DNA of 64,000 nucleotides from Rhododendron vialii (Eukaryota; Streptophyta; Magnoliopsida; Ericales; Ericaceae), in NCBI RefSeq assembly GCF_030253575.1, contig NC_080569.1:26610501-26674500 (forward strand), in the 5' to 3' direction. The notes beneath the pieces were generated by a model. That model was not told where the DNA came from and made no database searches. It was given only the letters and a program-made list of their open reading frames with translations. Shown one piece after another: positions 45,232 to 54,923 of the stretch. How positions within the stretch are numbered: position 1 is the first letter of the stretch; each line of letters starts with the position of its first letter. The translations under genes were made by a program, and so were the position numbers.

Positions 45232-45404
45232 TGATTGTTTGGCTGTCCATTTGAAGTAGGCAAACACCAAGTGAACGTCGTCCTATTTGTCGCGAGGTTG
45301 CTACGTACAAAAACCATGACAGCTAGGGAAGCTGATCATGTTAGTCAAGTACTACTAATTCGGACTTTAATTTCAAGTGATTGGATTTGGCTACACACAT
45401 TCTT

Positions 45405-45583
45405 TTTTATTAGTAATGCAGACTGTCCCGGACTAGCTTGTGCGCATCTCGGCCCTCTAACAGCTGTTGCACGTGCTTATGCGAGGAGTGAGATGGTCCG
45501 AAGAGGAGTTGCGAGGGGAATCGAACCTGAGACCAGAGTGAGCCCCTAATTAAATCTCATGCGACCACCATTGCAACCACTTT

Positions 45584-45585
<2 letters not shown>
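45405..45585 (-). mobile_element. tRNA-derived SINE (Au-like)
   Basis: Read on the minus strand: a head with A-box-like TGGTCGCATGAG, then a B box (GGTTCGATTCC, about 45518), then GTCCGGGACAGTCTGCATTAC and an A/T-rich tail ending near 45405. Head, B box and tail order fit a Pol III-transcribed SINE of the plant Au type. Target duplication not found. Confidence 0.6.
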
Positions 45586-45621
<36 letters not shown>

Positions 45622-46070
45622 ACCATGCGGCTTCACACACGTCTTATTTTGTCAAGATTGGACGGTGTCCCGATTTCTCAAGATTGATCGTTTAATTTCT
45701 CAAAAACTTTTAATGAAAACTAGAAACCAAATTTATGACTCCACGTAGACCCCTCATAGTTATTATTTTTGGGAAGCCCGCGTGCAACAAACGGTTTCAA
45801 ACTGGATTTTGTACGCAACAATTTACGTATACTCCACATTCATCTAGTTACGACAGCGAGAGAGACGAAGCAAGGTAGCAAGCAAGGGTGAGAGAGTATA
45901 TATGAGTGGGCGTAAGTTTTCTTTTTCTTTTGCTCTATTTACTAAAAGAGAGAAACTTATTTCCGGAGCAGCGACAAACAGCTTATTTACGGAGTTATGC
46001 AATCTCAGCTATCTGTTTCAGTAATCAATTGAGCCGTGTAATCTCAGCCATCTGTTTCGGCAATCAATGG

Positions 46071-46124
46071 TCTGGATTTTAAGAAAACTATTCGCGCGAA
46101 TAGTTTTTTTAAAATCCGGACCGT
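46071..46124. repeat. Palindrome in a small repeat
   Basis: GGTCTGGATTTTAAGAAAAC and GTTTTTTTAAAATCCGGACC pair around TATTCGCGCGAATA. The flanks also hold related words (CAATCTCAGC.ATCTGTTTC twice at 46000 and 46038). Perhaps a small foldback element. Confidence 0.65.
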
Positions 46125-46304
46125 CCAAAACACTTTGAACGGCCCAGATTGAGCTCCATAAATATTTATTTACAACTGCTCTATAAACAAGTTTTTCTCA
46201 TAGTAAAAATTAGCCTTGTCCAAAAGTTGACTGTTCAACCTTGACGAACAAAAAGAAAACCTAACCATTCTAAACATAAAAACCAAAGGACGGATGCATC
46301 AGAA

Positions 46305-46376
46305 GATGCTGTGGTGTAGTGGTTATCACGTTAGTCTTACACACTAAAGGTCTCCAGTTCGAACCTGGGCAGCATC
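46305..46376 (+). tRNA. tRNA-Val (anticodon UAC)
   Basis: Seventy-two bases fold as a full cloverleaf. Acceptor stem GATGCTG/CAGCATC (7 bp). D arm with GTGTAGTGGTTATCAC. Anticodon stem TTAGT/ACTAA with loop CTTACAC, so the anticodon is TAC (Val). T arm TCCAG-TTCGAAC-CTGGG. No intron. The A box (TGGTGTAGTGG) and B box (AGTTCGAACCT) are intact. The usual plant CAA motif may be represented by AACCAAAGG about 20 bases upstream; a good T-run terminator is not obvious just downstream. Probably functional; the acceptor stem differs from the commonest plant tRNA-Val, so a diverged copy is possible. Confidence 0.9.
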
Positions 46377-47100
46377 ATTTGTCAACATTTTTAATTTACA
46401 CATCCTCGTATTTACAAATTTACCCCTCATGGAACTTTTGGATCTTGGTCCTTTTCACCATTTCTTGATGCCCCGAATATAAAGAGAACCATTCTCTGAA
46501 TCTCATCAACACAGCATGGAAAATGAGAGACTGAAAGAGAGGCAAATGAAGAGCAAAACCATCCTCATCATTTTTTTCATTTCCCAGTCAGAAAAGGCGT
46601 TGAATTAAAATGTTTTTGAAGTATAAATTGGTGGTCGAGCTCGCTTTATGCTTGAGCAGCAGCGGTAAGTGAAAGAATCAGAACTTTATCACTCTCAAGA
46701 CTCCAGATCCAGGCGGATCAAAAAAAAAAAAAAAGACTCCAGATCCAGAGGGGTATATAAATACTAGACACTATTTGAGGAGGAGTCAATCAGGCTGCTG
46801 GCTCTTGCACGAGCATGTGCGTGTGTGTGTGTGTGTGAGAGAGAGAGATCATAACTGGTTAGAGAGCACTGAAAAGAAGGGCCAAAGAAAGTTTCTCTAG
46901 GGTTCCTGAATCTTTAAGGAACCCGAAGAAGCATAAGCATTGGCCATGTTTGAAAAAAAAAAAAAAAATGTAAAACCAAAAACAGCCTGTGATACTCTAT
47001 TGATCCAAGCGACACACAGCAAGTTACAAGCTTCCTCCAAACTACAGATTATGCAAGAATTCACAATCTATATGTGATGAATATTTATGCTCCTCTCTTC
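46377..47100. other. Spacer and 3' flank of the cysteine-rich protein gene
   Basis: Includes (GT)n(GA)n at about 46819-46848 and A-runs at 46719-46734 and 46956-46969. No gene seen apart from the 3' UTR expected left of 47101. Confidence 0.4.
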
Positions 47101-50100
47101 CTAAGCAGAAGCACTTAGTATGTCTTCGGTAGTTGTACTGGAGTCGACGGTAGTTTTACTGGAGTCAAAAGGCGGTGGAGGCGGCTCCTTTACAGGGGGA
47201 GGCTTCACTGGCCTATTTGGATGAATTGTATCAACTTTCTGTGAAGGAATCTCAAACTGCAACCAAAAAATATCCTGTCATTCACATGTGACATGGATTG
47301 AAAAACAAAATGTTGTATTTGGATCATGGATTTGTAGGGCTTATAATCAGAATAAAATAAATAGGTTCGTGGAGGGTATATGGAGGAAAGGGAACAATAA
47401 AAAGATGATATGGATAAACTAAATGTACTTCTGGTTTTCCTACCCTTCTCGTTTCCATTGGCACATCCCACGATAAATTCAGGATCGAAACACAGGCTCC
47501 AAATGATCTGAAGCTATCAACCAAGTTTTATGTACTATGTAGTAATAAACGTGCTTATGTACCAGCACATAACAGATGATCCGTAATATAGAGAAGTTTC
47601 CACCATAACTTGAAAAACTGCTTTTGTTCTGTCTGCTCTTTAAAGATGTTAGCATTACTATAATAACTGAATATAAAGTCTGCAATCCTTCATATTCATG
47701 TTTGCACATGTTGAGGTACTGCCTACAGAGCCTAATACAAAGATCGCCTAACCAGATCAGCTAGCATGAACCCATGGAGATTGTAAGATGGAATGATGCT
47801 CATATCCAACCGAAGATGGCAATTCTTAAACCACATATCTCATTGTCATATTTATACAAAAAGTTCAGCTGACAGATTCTCTCCTTCATGGTTTTCCATA
47901 TATTTCCCAGGGACCATTGTCACCATTCAGCATAAGAAGGAATCGTTACTCTGATTCTGAAATGCACCCACTTCTCTATTTTCTTCAAGCATGAAAGAGG
48001 AAGTATGCCACAAAATACCATGAATAGGGGACTATAGAAGAAGAAAAACAATGCAGAACAATAAGCACTATGCTCACCAAAACAGAACACGAAAAACATT
48101 GGTCATGCAAAGCCAAAGCACTATGAAGTTGTGTAGGAAATCCAATTAGTTTCAAATATTTGAGTTACTCAGTGGCCTCTGAAGCATTCATAGATTTCTG
48201 TTGCTTGTTGCAATGGGTTTTGTGGAACCAACATTGGGAAATATTTCGAGGAAAACTCTATGAAGCATGTCCAGTGGAAGCTCAACCTTCGCATAAATCC
48301 AAGACAAAAAATACCAAAAGGTTAAACTCCTTGGACTCAAACTCACCTTGTAACCACAGCCAGCTACACAAGCATGGAAGCATTCCTGCATGCAGAAAAG
48401 GAGACCAAATTATTGCTAGAATAAGCATATCGTACCTGAATATGTTTAAGGCATCCTCATAAATAACAAAAAGATTAAGCCTGAAGGGAAGCAATTTTTC
48501 TATTTCTTTTCTGTTTTTGGCTAGCAAGCCATGGATCAGTTGGATGCACTTTGCCAACTAAATCATTAGCCTATGCATATGTGTAAGGTCTTACCTGGTT
48601 AGACCCTTTTGCAAGAACAACTTTTTACATGCATAAAGCCTAATATTCTTTTTCATATAAAATGCCAGTCTACTGTCGTAATCATTGCATAGAAGCAAGA
48701 TAAAAGGTTTATCACACACATTCGTCTCACCTTGTACTTTGTAGACAAAAACAAAAAGTGGGGTCAAATCACAAATTGAATCACCCCTATTACAAAGTCC
48801 GGTAAAGTGCACATTATATGGAAAAAGCACAGTTAAAGGATCAAACCTCAGAGTAACCAGCAGCACCAGGAGAACGGTCAATATAAGCACTCCACTGCCG
48901 GTCCTTTAAAACTGGGTCCTTATAGCATATCTCATTGCACTCACCCAAGCCTATGGATCAAATATCAAAGTACCTTTGTTAAAGTATCCAACTCAAGACC
49001 AATTGACAATGAGTGGAGAAGCCACCCAGGCTCATACACTAGTTTTGGAGGAGATCATTAACTGATGTGGGCCAACTCCAACATACCTTATTGAATGAAA
49101 GCTTGTAGTCAACAAAAACAGCTATAAAAAGGTTTATGAAGGATAAATTGTAGCTTTTGAATGGATTCAATATGCCTCAAGTCAATGTTATTGTTCCCAA
49201 ACCAAATTATTGAATGAAGGTAAGCCAACAAAATCTCGTAAATTGCTTCAACAAATAAGATGTATGCATAGAATCATCATAAACTGATAATTTCTGTTTA
49301 CCCACATGTAGTATAGACGTTCATTGTCAGGAAATTGCACACACGACGTGCGCGCACAAGCACACACACATACACAAAAAGCAGATAAATACTTACAATC
49401 CTCCCATGTTTCAACATCAGAATCGCACCCTTTTTTGCAAAATACTCTCCCTGCACAAAAAAGGGATTGATTGATCCAGTTGATAAGACATCAAAGTCAC
49501 GAAAAACATTCATAGTGGAAATTCAAACAAGAAGAGGGTGAAATGGATGGTCATAACACCGAAACAAATCTTAAGGACTACCGGTCGACACAAACTGCAG
49601 ATCCGACAGACAAATGTACCAAACACCAGTCTACACAGTGACATTTGAGTTACTTGAATCAAAATTGGTTTCGTACACAGACATAGTTGTAAACAAGACT
49701 ACGCGTCCCGAGAAATGGAGATGTTGGCTGCTTAGGAACAGACCTAGCCCTGACAAAAACCCAAAGCAAAGGGAGTAATCCATGTGATTACCCTAACTTT
49801 GTAGCCAAATTAGTAACAATTTTATAAGTAGAAATCATCCGTCCATCTACAAGTCATGGTTTGAAAAGGAAAAAAAATACAAAAGCACCAAACCAGTGGA
49901 CCAATCAATGATTTTGAAACCATGCCTAATCTGTTCAAGGAGCAAGAACAAAATATGTAGCCTGGGCAACTTATGACAACAAGTTAGGAAGTACAGCATT
50001 TAGATATGTATTACCTCCCTAACCCATGAATAACTCCACTTGATAAAAATCCAAGTTCATATTAGAGGGGCAGATTAAGATTTGCATGCTACCCACCAAT

Positions 50101-51414
50101 GATGCAGAGAGAACAAATTCTCTGTGTCACTCATTATTTACCGACATTTTCTTCTTATTCTCTCCATTCCAGCGTATGAAATGTTTCGTTAATGGATACT
50201 ATAGCAGTCTGTTTGGTTTGGTAGATGAAAAATGAGGCCAACAATGTATGTCAACTGTCAAGCTATAGAGCAAAACATAATACAACTGAGAGAGCAGATT
50301 GCAAACAGGCAACAAATGAACATGGGTGGACTTGAACCCGAAACCTCTCAAGAAACAAAACTCTGATACAATAGATATAAACATTGTTAAGTTACCAATT
50401 GCTCCAAAAACTGGAGCTTTTGAGAAATGAGCCCGACATGTACATTAAGCTATCCAATACGAAAAGAAAATATAGGATTGTCAACTGTTTCTCCCCAAAG
50501 TATCATAATTTGAGTAGTTCCATCACGGTAAAGAAATCCAGTTTTCTTTGTCTCCCATCCGTAAGGAGGTTTTGTCAACAAACACATCTTAGGCAAGATC
50601 ACTGACCTAACCCAATAGGAGACCTTGTCTCTCATGTGGATGAGAAAATCAAAGAAAAGATTGTGTCTTCTCAATGCATCTGTGGATGAGCAAGAACGCA
50701 ACGCTTGAGAAATAGGATTCAGGGAACATATCTTCTTCCTCATTTCCATTTTGATAGACAGCCTCAGTACCTTCCAAAACTACACAACCAATCAAATTCC
50801 TTTCTCAACAACTCCCCCATATTTGTAGAAAAACATTAAGAAGGTTCTCTCTCGTACTCTCCATTTCCAACCTAATTTTATAACAGAAGGGTCCGAAACA
50901 TAAACAGGATCATTCCTCACAAAATCACTCACACCAGCAGGCTGTAAATCTTCTAGTAGCAAACCTTTAGCCTTTGGTGGAAACCAGACATAGCCATTTT
51001 AAGTACACGTGAAATTCCCTTCCCCACTTTCCCCTTCACGAATTCAATACAGAACCATGAAAACCCTACCAAATTCAGTCAACCCATTCCCCAAAATTTT
51101 TGGACCAACAAATTGTACGAGAATGTAAACATTCCGTGCATCAACTTTCACACGAATAAAACAAACATAACATGTACAATAAATTTAACCATTTTTCCAT
51201 TCAAACACGCGTAGCTGTGTAAATCAGAGCAGCAGAGGGGCTGTAAGATTAGCTCGAGGTGCGCGCAAACTGACCCAGGACACCTTGCATTACCCAATAA
51301 TAATAATAAAAAGAAAAAAAAGGAGTGAGAAGGGTTACATGGAATCTGCATAAGAGCGGCGTATTTGTGCGTGCATTCATTCCCACATGGCGGCGCCCAT
51401 TGCTGCGGAATCAT
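47101..51414 (-). CDS. Small conserved cysteine-rich plant protein (142 residues)
   Basis: Five short exons join in phase: 51414-51339, 49450-49397, 48950-48847, 48385-48347 and 47256-47101. The protein starts MIPQQWAPPCGNECTHKYAA and continues with IPWRVFCKKGCDSDVETWED, GECNEICYKDPVLKD, WSAYIDRSPGAAGYSE and ECFHACVAGCGYKF. It ends in a proline-rich tail (VKPPPVKEPPPPPF). The paired CxxxC and CxxxCxxxC motifs suggest a metal-binding or disulphide-rich fold. I recall close relatives of this pattern across land plants, annotated as uncharacterised. No signal peptide or membrane segment is visible. Introns are long for so small a protein (intron 1 about 1.9 kb). Function unknown. Confidence comes from the perfect phase at all four junctions. 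Confidence 0.85.
51215..51320 (+). mobile_element. SINE 3' fragment in intron 1
   Basis: GAGGTGCGCGCAAACTGACC, CCAGGACACCTTGCATTACC and an (AAT)n/A-rich tail resemble the 3' half of the SINE at 45405-45585 (inverse CGAGATGCGCACAAGCTAG…GGACAGTCTGCATTAC). It overlaps the start of intron 1, close to the first splice donor. Confidence 0.5.
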
Positions 51415-51460
51415 TACTCCTTTGTTACTCAAGACGCCCCTCGTTCTTTGATTATCAGAA

Positions 51461-51576
51461 GGGATTTGCCAATGAAAGATTGAAGTGCAGATGAGGGGGG
51501 AGAGAGAGAGAGGGTATTAGATTGTTTTGGTCATTTTAAGGGATTTGCCAATGAAAGATTGAAGTGCAGATGGGGG

Positions 51577-51607
<31 letters not shown>

Positions 51608-51632
51608 TTAGATTATTTTGGTCATTTTAAGT
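51461..51632. repeat. 80-bp tandem duplication upstream of the cysteine-rich protein gene
   Basis: GGGATTTGCCAATGAAAGAT…GGTCATTTTAAG occurs twice in a row. Copies differ mainly in the length of a GA tract (about 6 versus 13 units). It lies 50-220 bp upstream of the start codon, in the likely promoter or leader. Confidence 0.9.
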
Positions 51633-51640
51633 TACTTCTC

Positions 51641-53299
51641 GATTTATGTGGGAGAGGCGTTCGGACTCGGACAATGAGATGTTTGTCTGGACGAGTAGGC
51701 TGACTCACTCGGTGAGTCTTCTCAATTTCACTTTACCTCCCCTGAGGTTTCTGATAACGACAAGAACCTCTCCTTAGGTTTATGAAATTGCATTGTCCTC
51801 CCCACCTCTTGTTTAGTTGTCGGCTGCACTCTACCGATTCCTCATTCCGTTATGACGCTGTTACACTTTTATCCCCGTGGTTTATCTTACTAGACCACTT
51901 GTCCCATTCTACTAATGTTCTTATTTTTTAAATATTTATATTTCTCGTTTTATAAAATAAGTCATTCTCTCACAATATTTTATACTAGATTCTTTCTGCT
52001 AATGACATCTCGAGTCTGATCTCGTGCTCAATCTCGTTGAAAAACATTTTTGTAAGATAATACTATTAAATTATTACATCAAGTTTGAATAAGTTACAAT
52101 TCAACTCGGGCAAGTTAAGACGCTTAAGATATTTGAGGTAGATTTCTAATTGGGTCAATTAAAGCTCATTTTAGATTGATTTGCTTAATATACAACTAAG
52201 CTCTTGCATGTGTTAGGGCATCTCCAAACCATACTCTATTTCTTGCTTCAAAATTTTCTTCCATTCCTCCATTTTGGAGGAAAAATCAATTCCAACCCAT
52301 TCCCCAATAGGTGTTTTGACATCAATTCTTTCATTTTTGGAGAAAAATAGTGCTCAACCCATCCTCCATTTGAAAAAAACATTCATTATTTTTGGAGCAT
52401 CATCACGTAGTGCCCAAGGATTCTCCTCAACCACAAAATTCTGTGGGACTCAAGACTAAGTGTGTGAACCTGAGTGTAATGTGTGGCAAAAAAAGGCTTA
52501 GGACACCGCCGTGCACTAAGGGGTGTTCCAGTTTACCTTCTTATTTTAAAAGTTTTTTTTTTTTCAATTTTCAAACTCAAATATAATGAAAAAAATTTAT
52601 TTTTTTTGCATCGTATAAAAAATATCCCAATGAGATCTATCAAACAAGATCCATATTTGTGAAAAAATTATTTCCGTAAACACTTAATTTTTGAACTTGA
52701 AAGTACCTTCTTTTTTTAAAAATATGTTTTGGAGAAACTAGAACACCCGTGAATAATCTCTCCTTCTTTTGAGAAAAATTGTACTTTCATCCTCTTTGAC
52801 AAAAACCTCAATTATAATGAGTGTTTCTGAATGTAAATCGAAACCCATGATTTTTAAATTTATGAAAAAAACCTTGTAGTCCATGCAATGTTCTGAATAC
52901 TGTGCTGACCAGGGTACTAGTTTTTCTACTGGTACAGTACGTACCGGTACCGGTCAAATACCGGGTACCGTTTTGGATTTATCGCAACTACAATATATAT
53001 AATAATTATATATAATTATAATTCAAAAAAATCCCCCATACCATTCAATTCATCATAAAATACCTATGTATTTCCCTCTTGTCTCACATTGCCTAGTTAC
53101 AAAACTATTTTCCATCTTAAATGATTTTGCACACTAGTGGACTTGTGAATGAGGACCCAATGAGAGGTCTTGCGCGCTTGGAAAAATAGGCTGTGGCCAA
53201 AGGCAATTTCAAAAATTTTATTCGGGAAACAGTTAATCGGGTGCACGTCACGGGTTATTGGCACGCAGGGGGGTGCAAATCTAGGATTTGAGCCTCGCG
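51641..53299. other. Intergenic DNA, no gene seen
   Basis: Contains a possible MITE end (GGGCATCTCCAAACC at 52218, like the 28582 element) without a partner, and a GTACC-rich palindromic patch at 52938-52970 (GTACCGGTACCGGT). Short frames only. Confidence 0.4.
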
Positions 53300-53310
53300 C
53301 ACGTACTATG

Positions 53311-54463
53311 ATTTTTTTTTTTGATCCGAACATGATTCATATCATTTCAAAGAAAGTCATACGGCATCTACAGATATCCATCCAAAAACAATGACAAAGA
53401 AAACACCAAAACCATCTAACTAAGAATGAAACAAGGAAGATGATTGTCTAAGACCAGGAACGACTTCACACCTCCAATAAAGGTCGAGACACGTGGAGTA
53501 TGAAATCCAAACATTCAATCTCCTAAGGATAGGCGAAAACCCGAGTCACATCTAGCAACATAACTCCGAAGGATATCAAAACAGCAGAGAATGGTCAAAT
53601 GCCTTGGGTTACTATACCCAAAAAGCACGCCTACCGACTTCGGGTGAGGATACGAGACGCCATCTACCGAGGACGCGAATGAGTTCTCACACCGAAGCAG
53701 TGGAGGGAATCTTCGAGGCAAACCTACGCTGTCACGACAGGCTCCGATCGAGAGGAAACCAAGAGCCAGAAATCCGTGTTGGCTAGTGGATCAGTTCTTC
53801 AATCGCGGCGGCCGACAATTGACCTTACCCTGCTGCTAGAAAGGGAACCACCACATACCCAGGCTCTAAGGCCAATCAGCCAAGAAGGGGCCGCCACCAC
53901 CAGAGGCCTGAAGCCTCAGTCAGCCCTTAAACCATCTACCACCTACTCCGAGAGCCAAAACAACCGAGGTTATTTGCCCACCTCCATTACCCTCCAGATC
54001 AGGGAAAACCCGGACTGGAAACTCTACTGAACTAGGGAAACCAGTCGGGGGAAACTCAGGATAAGCCTGAAAATCGAAAGAAAACAAAGAGAAAACGAAA
54101 ACCCCCTCCTAACCATCCTACTTCTTATTAGAGCTGTTGCTGGCTACCACACACCACCAAATCCAAGCAGAGGAGGAGGATTTGGGTCGAAACAACGAAG
54201 TCACCCGCCACTGGCCAGAGCTCCGGACGCCCGAAATCACAGATCTACCATCGCTGGACTAAGGTGGACAACGGATAAACGATGAGCGGAGGGAAAGAGG
54301 ATGAGAGAAAAAGGGAGAGAGGAGGCGGGGAGGGGGCCGCCGCCCCGGGAGAAAACCAAGATCGAAACCTGTTTTTTAGAGAGAGAAGGAGAGAGCTGTT
54401 TTTTAGAGAGAGAAGTAGAGAGAAGTTGATGTGGCTTTGATTGACCTGTATTGGATTGTTGTA
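53311..54463 (-). mobile_element. Retroposed sequence with A tail and 11-bp TSD
   Basis: Flanked by CACGTACTATG at 53300-53310 and 54464-54474. On the minus strand it ends in an A tail (T-run at about 53312-53322 on the plus strand). The 5' part is pyrimidine-rich with a tandem CTCTCTAAAAAACAG repeat, followed by G/C-rich leader-like sequence and no long domain-bearing frame. An A tail plus a target duplication of this length indicates LINE-mediated insertion. It could be a deleted LINE or a retrocopy of a cellular transcript. Confidence 0.8.
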
Positions 54464-54474
54464 CACGTACTATG

Positions 54475-54923
54475 GTTAAGCTCACGTTTTGCTAAAATTC
54501 TGAAAAATATATTTTTTATTTTTTTGGGTTAAGATAACCCAGGGAAAAAATTCTAAAACCTTTTTTTTTTTTTTACTAGAAAAGGACAACGTGACGATTA
54601 AAAAAAAAACACTCTGCAAAATTTCGGAACCCGATATCAACTAGTATTTCCCGAAACTGAACGGTATCGATAACTATGAGTCTGTCCATGTGTGAAGAAA
54701 TGGAGACAGAAACGGTGTTTTAAAAAATGAGTTGAAGCAAAATCACTCTCCAAAACAACTTTTTTTTTCTTTATCTTTATCTTTATCTTTATCTTTTCTT
54801 TAAAGAAAGAAAAAAAAAAAGGTGTGTTGGGGGATTGCAAAACCAATGAAACTGGAGTTACTGGATAAAAGTATAAATATCCAAACAAATCCCCACTTCA
54901 AAATCCCAATCCGGCTCCTCTGA
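54475..54923. promoter_or_regulatory. Probable MUTS2 promoter and leader
   Basis: The 450 bp between the retroposed sequence and the MUTS2 start. Holds T-runs and a (CTTTAT)n patch at 54772-54796. A TATA-like AAGTATAAATATCC lies at 54869, about 55 bp before the ATG. The promoter assignment is by position only. Confidence 0.4.

Larger units (their letters stand above)
39448..45236 (+). mobile_element. Complete Ty1/copia retrotransposon with 5-bp TSD
   Basis: LTRs at 39453-39898 and 44786-45231 (446 bp each, TG…CA) are flanked by TGATT on both sides (39448-39452 and 45232-45236). A primer binding site follows the 5' LTR after two bases (TGGTATCAGAGC, 39901-39912, initiator Met-tRNA). A purine-rich tract (AAGGTGGAGA) precedes the 3' LTR. 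One open gag-pol frame lies at 40613-44731. The LTRs look identical by eye. All parts needed for activity are present, so it is probably a very recent insertion. Confidence 0.96.
45237..46304. other. Spacer between copia element and tRNA gene
   Basis: Holds a SINE (45405-45585), an (AT)n run (about 45588-45619) and a palindrome (46071-46124). Before the copia insertion this was the upstream flank of the tetraspanin gene. Confidence 0.6.

Noticed and set aside
50300..50340. B-box-like GGTTTCGGGTTCAAGTCC on the minus strand
   Set aside because: No A box or cloverleaf around it; at most a faint SINE trace.
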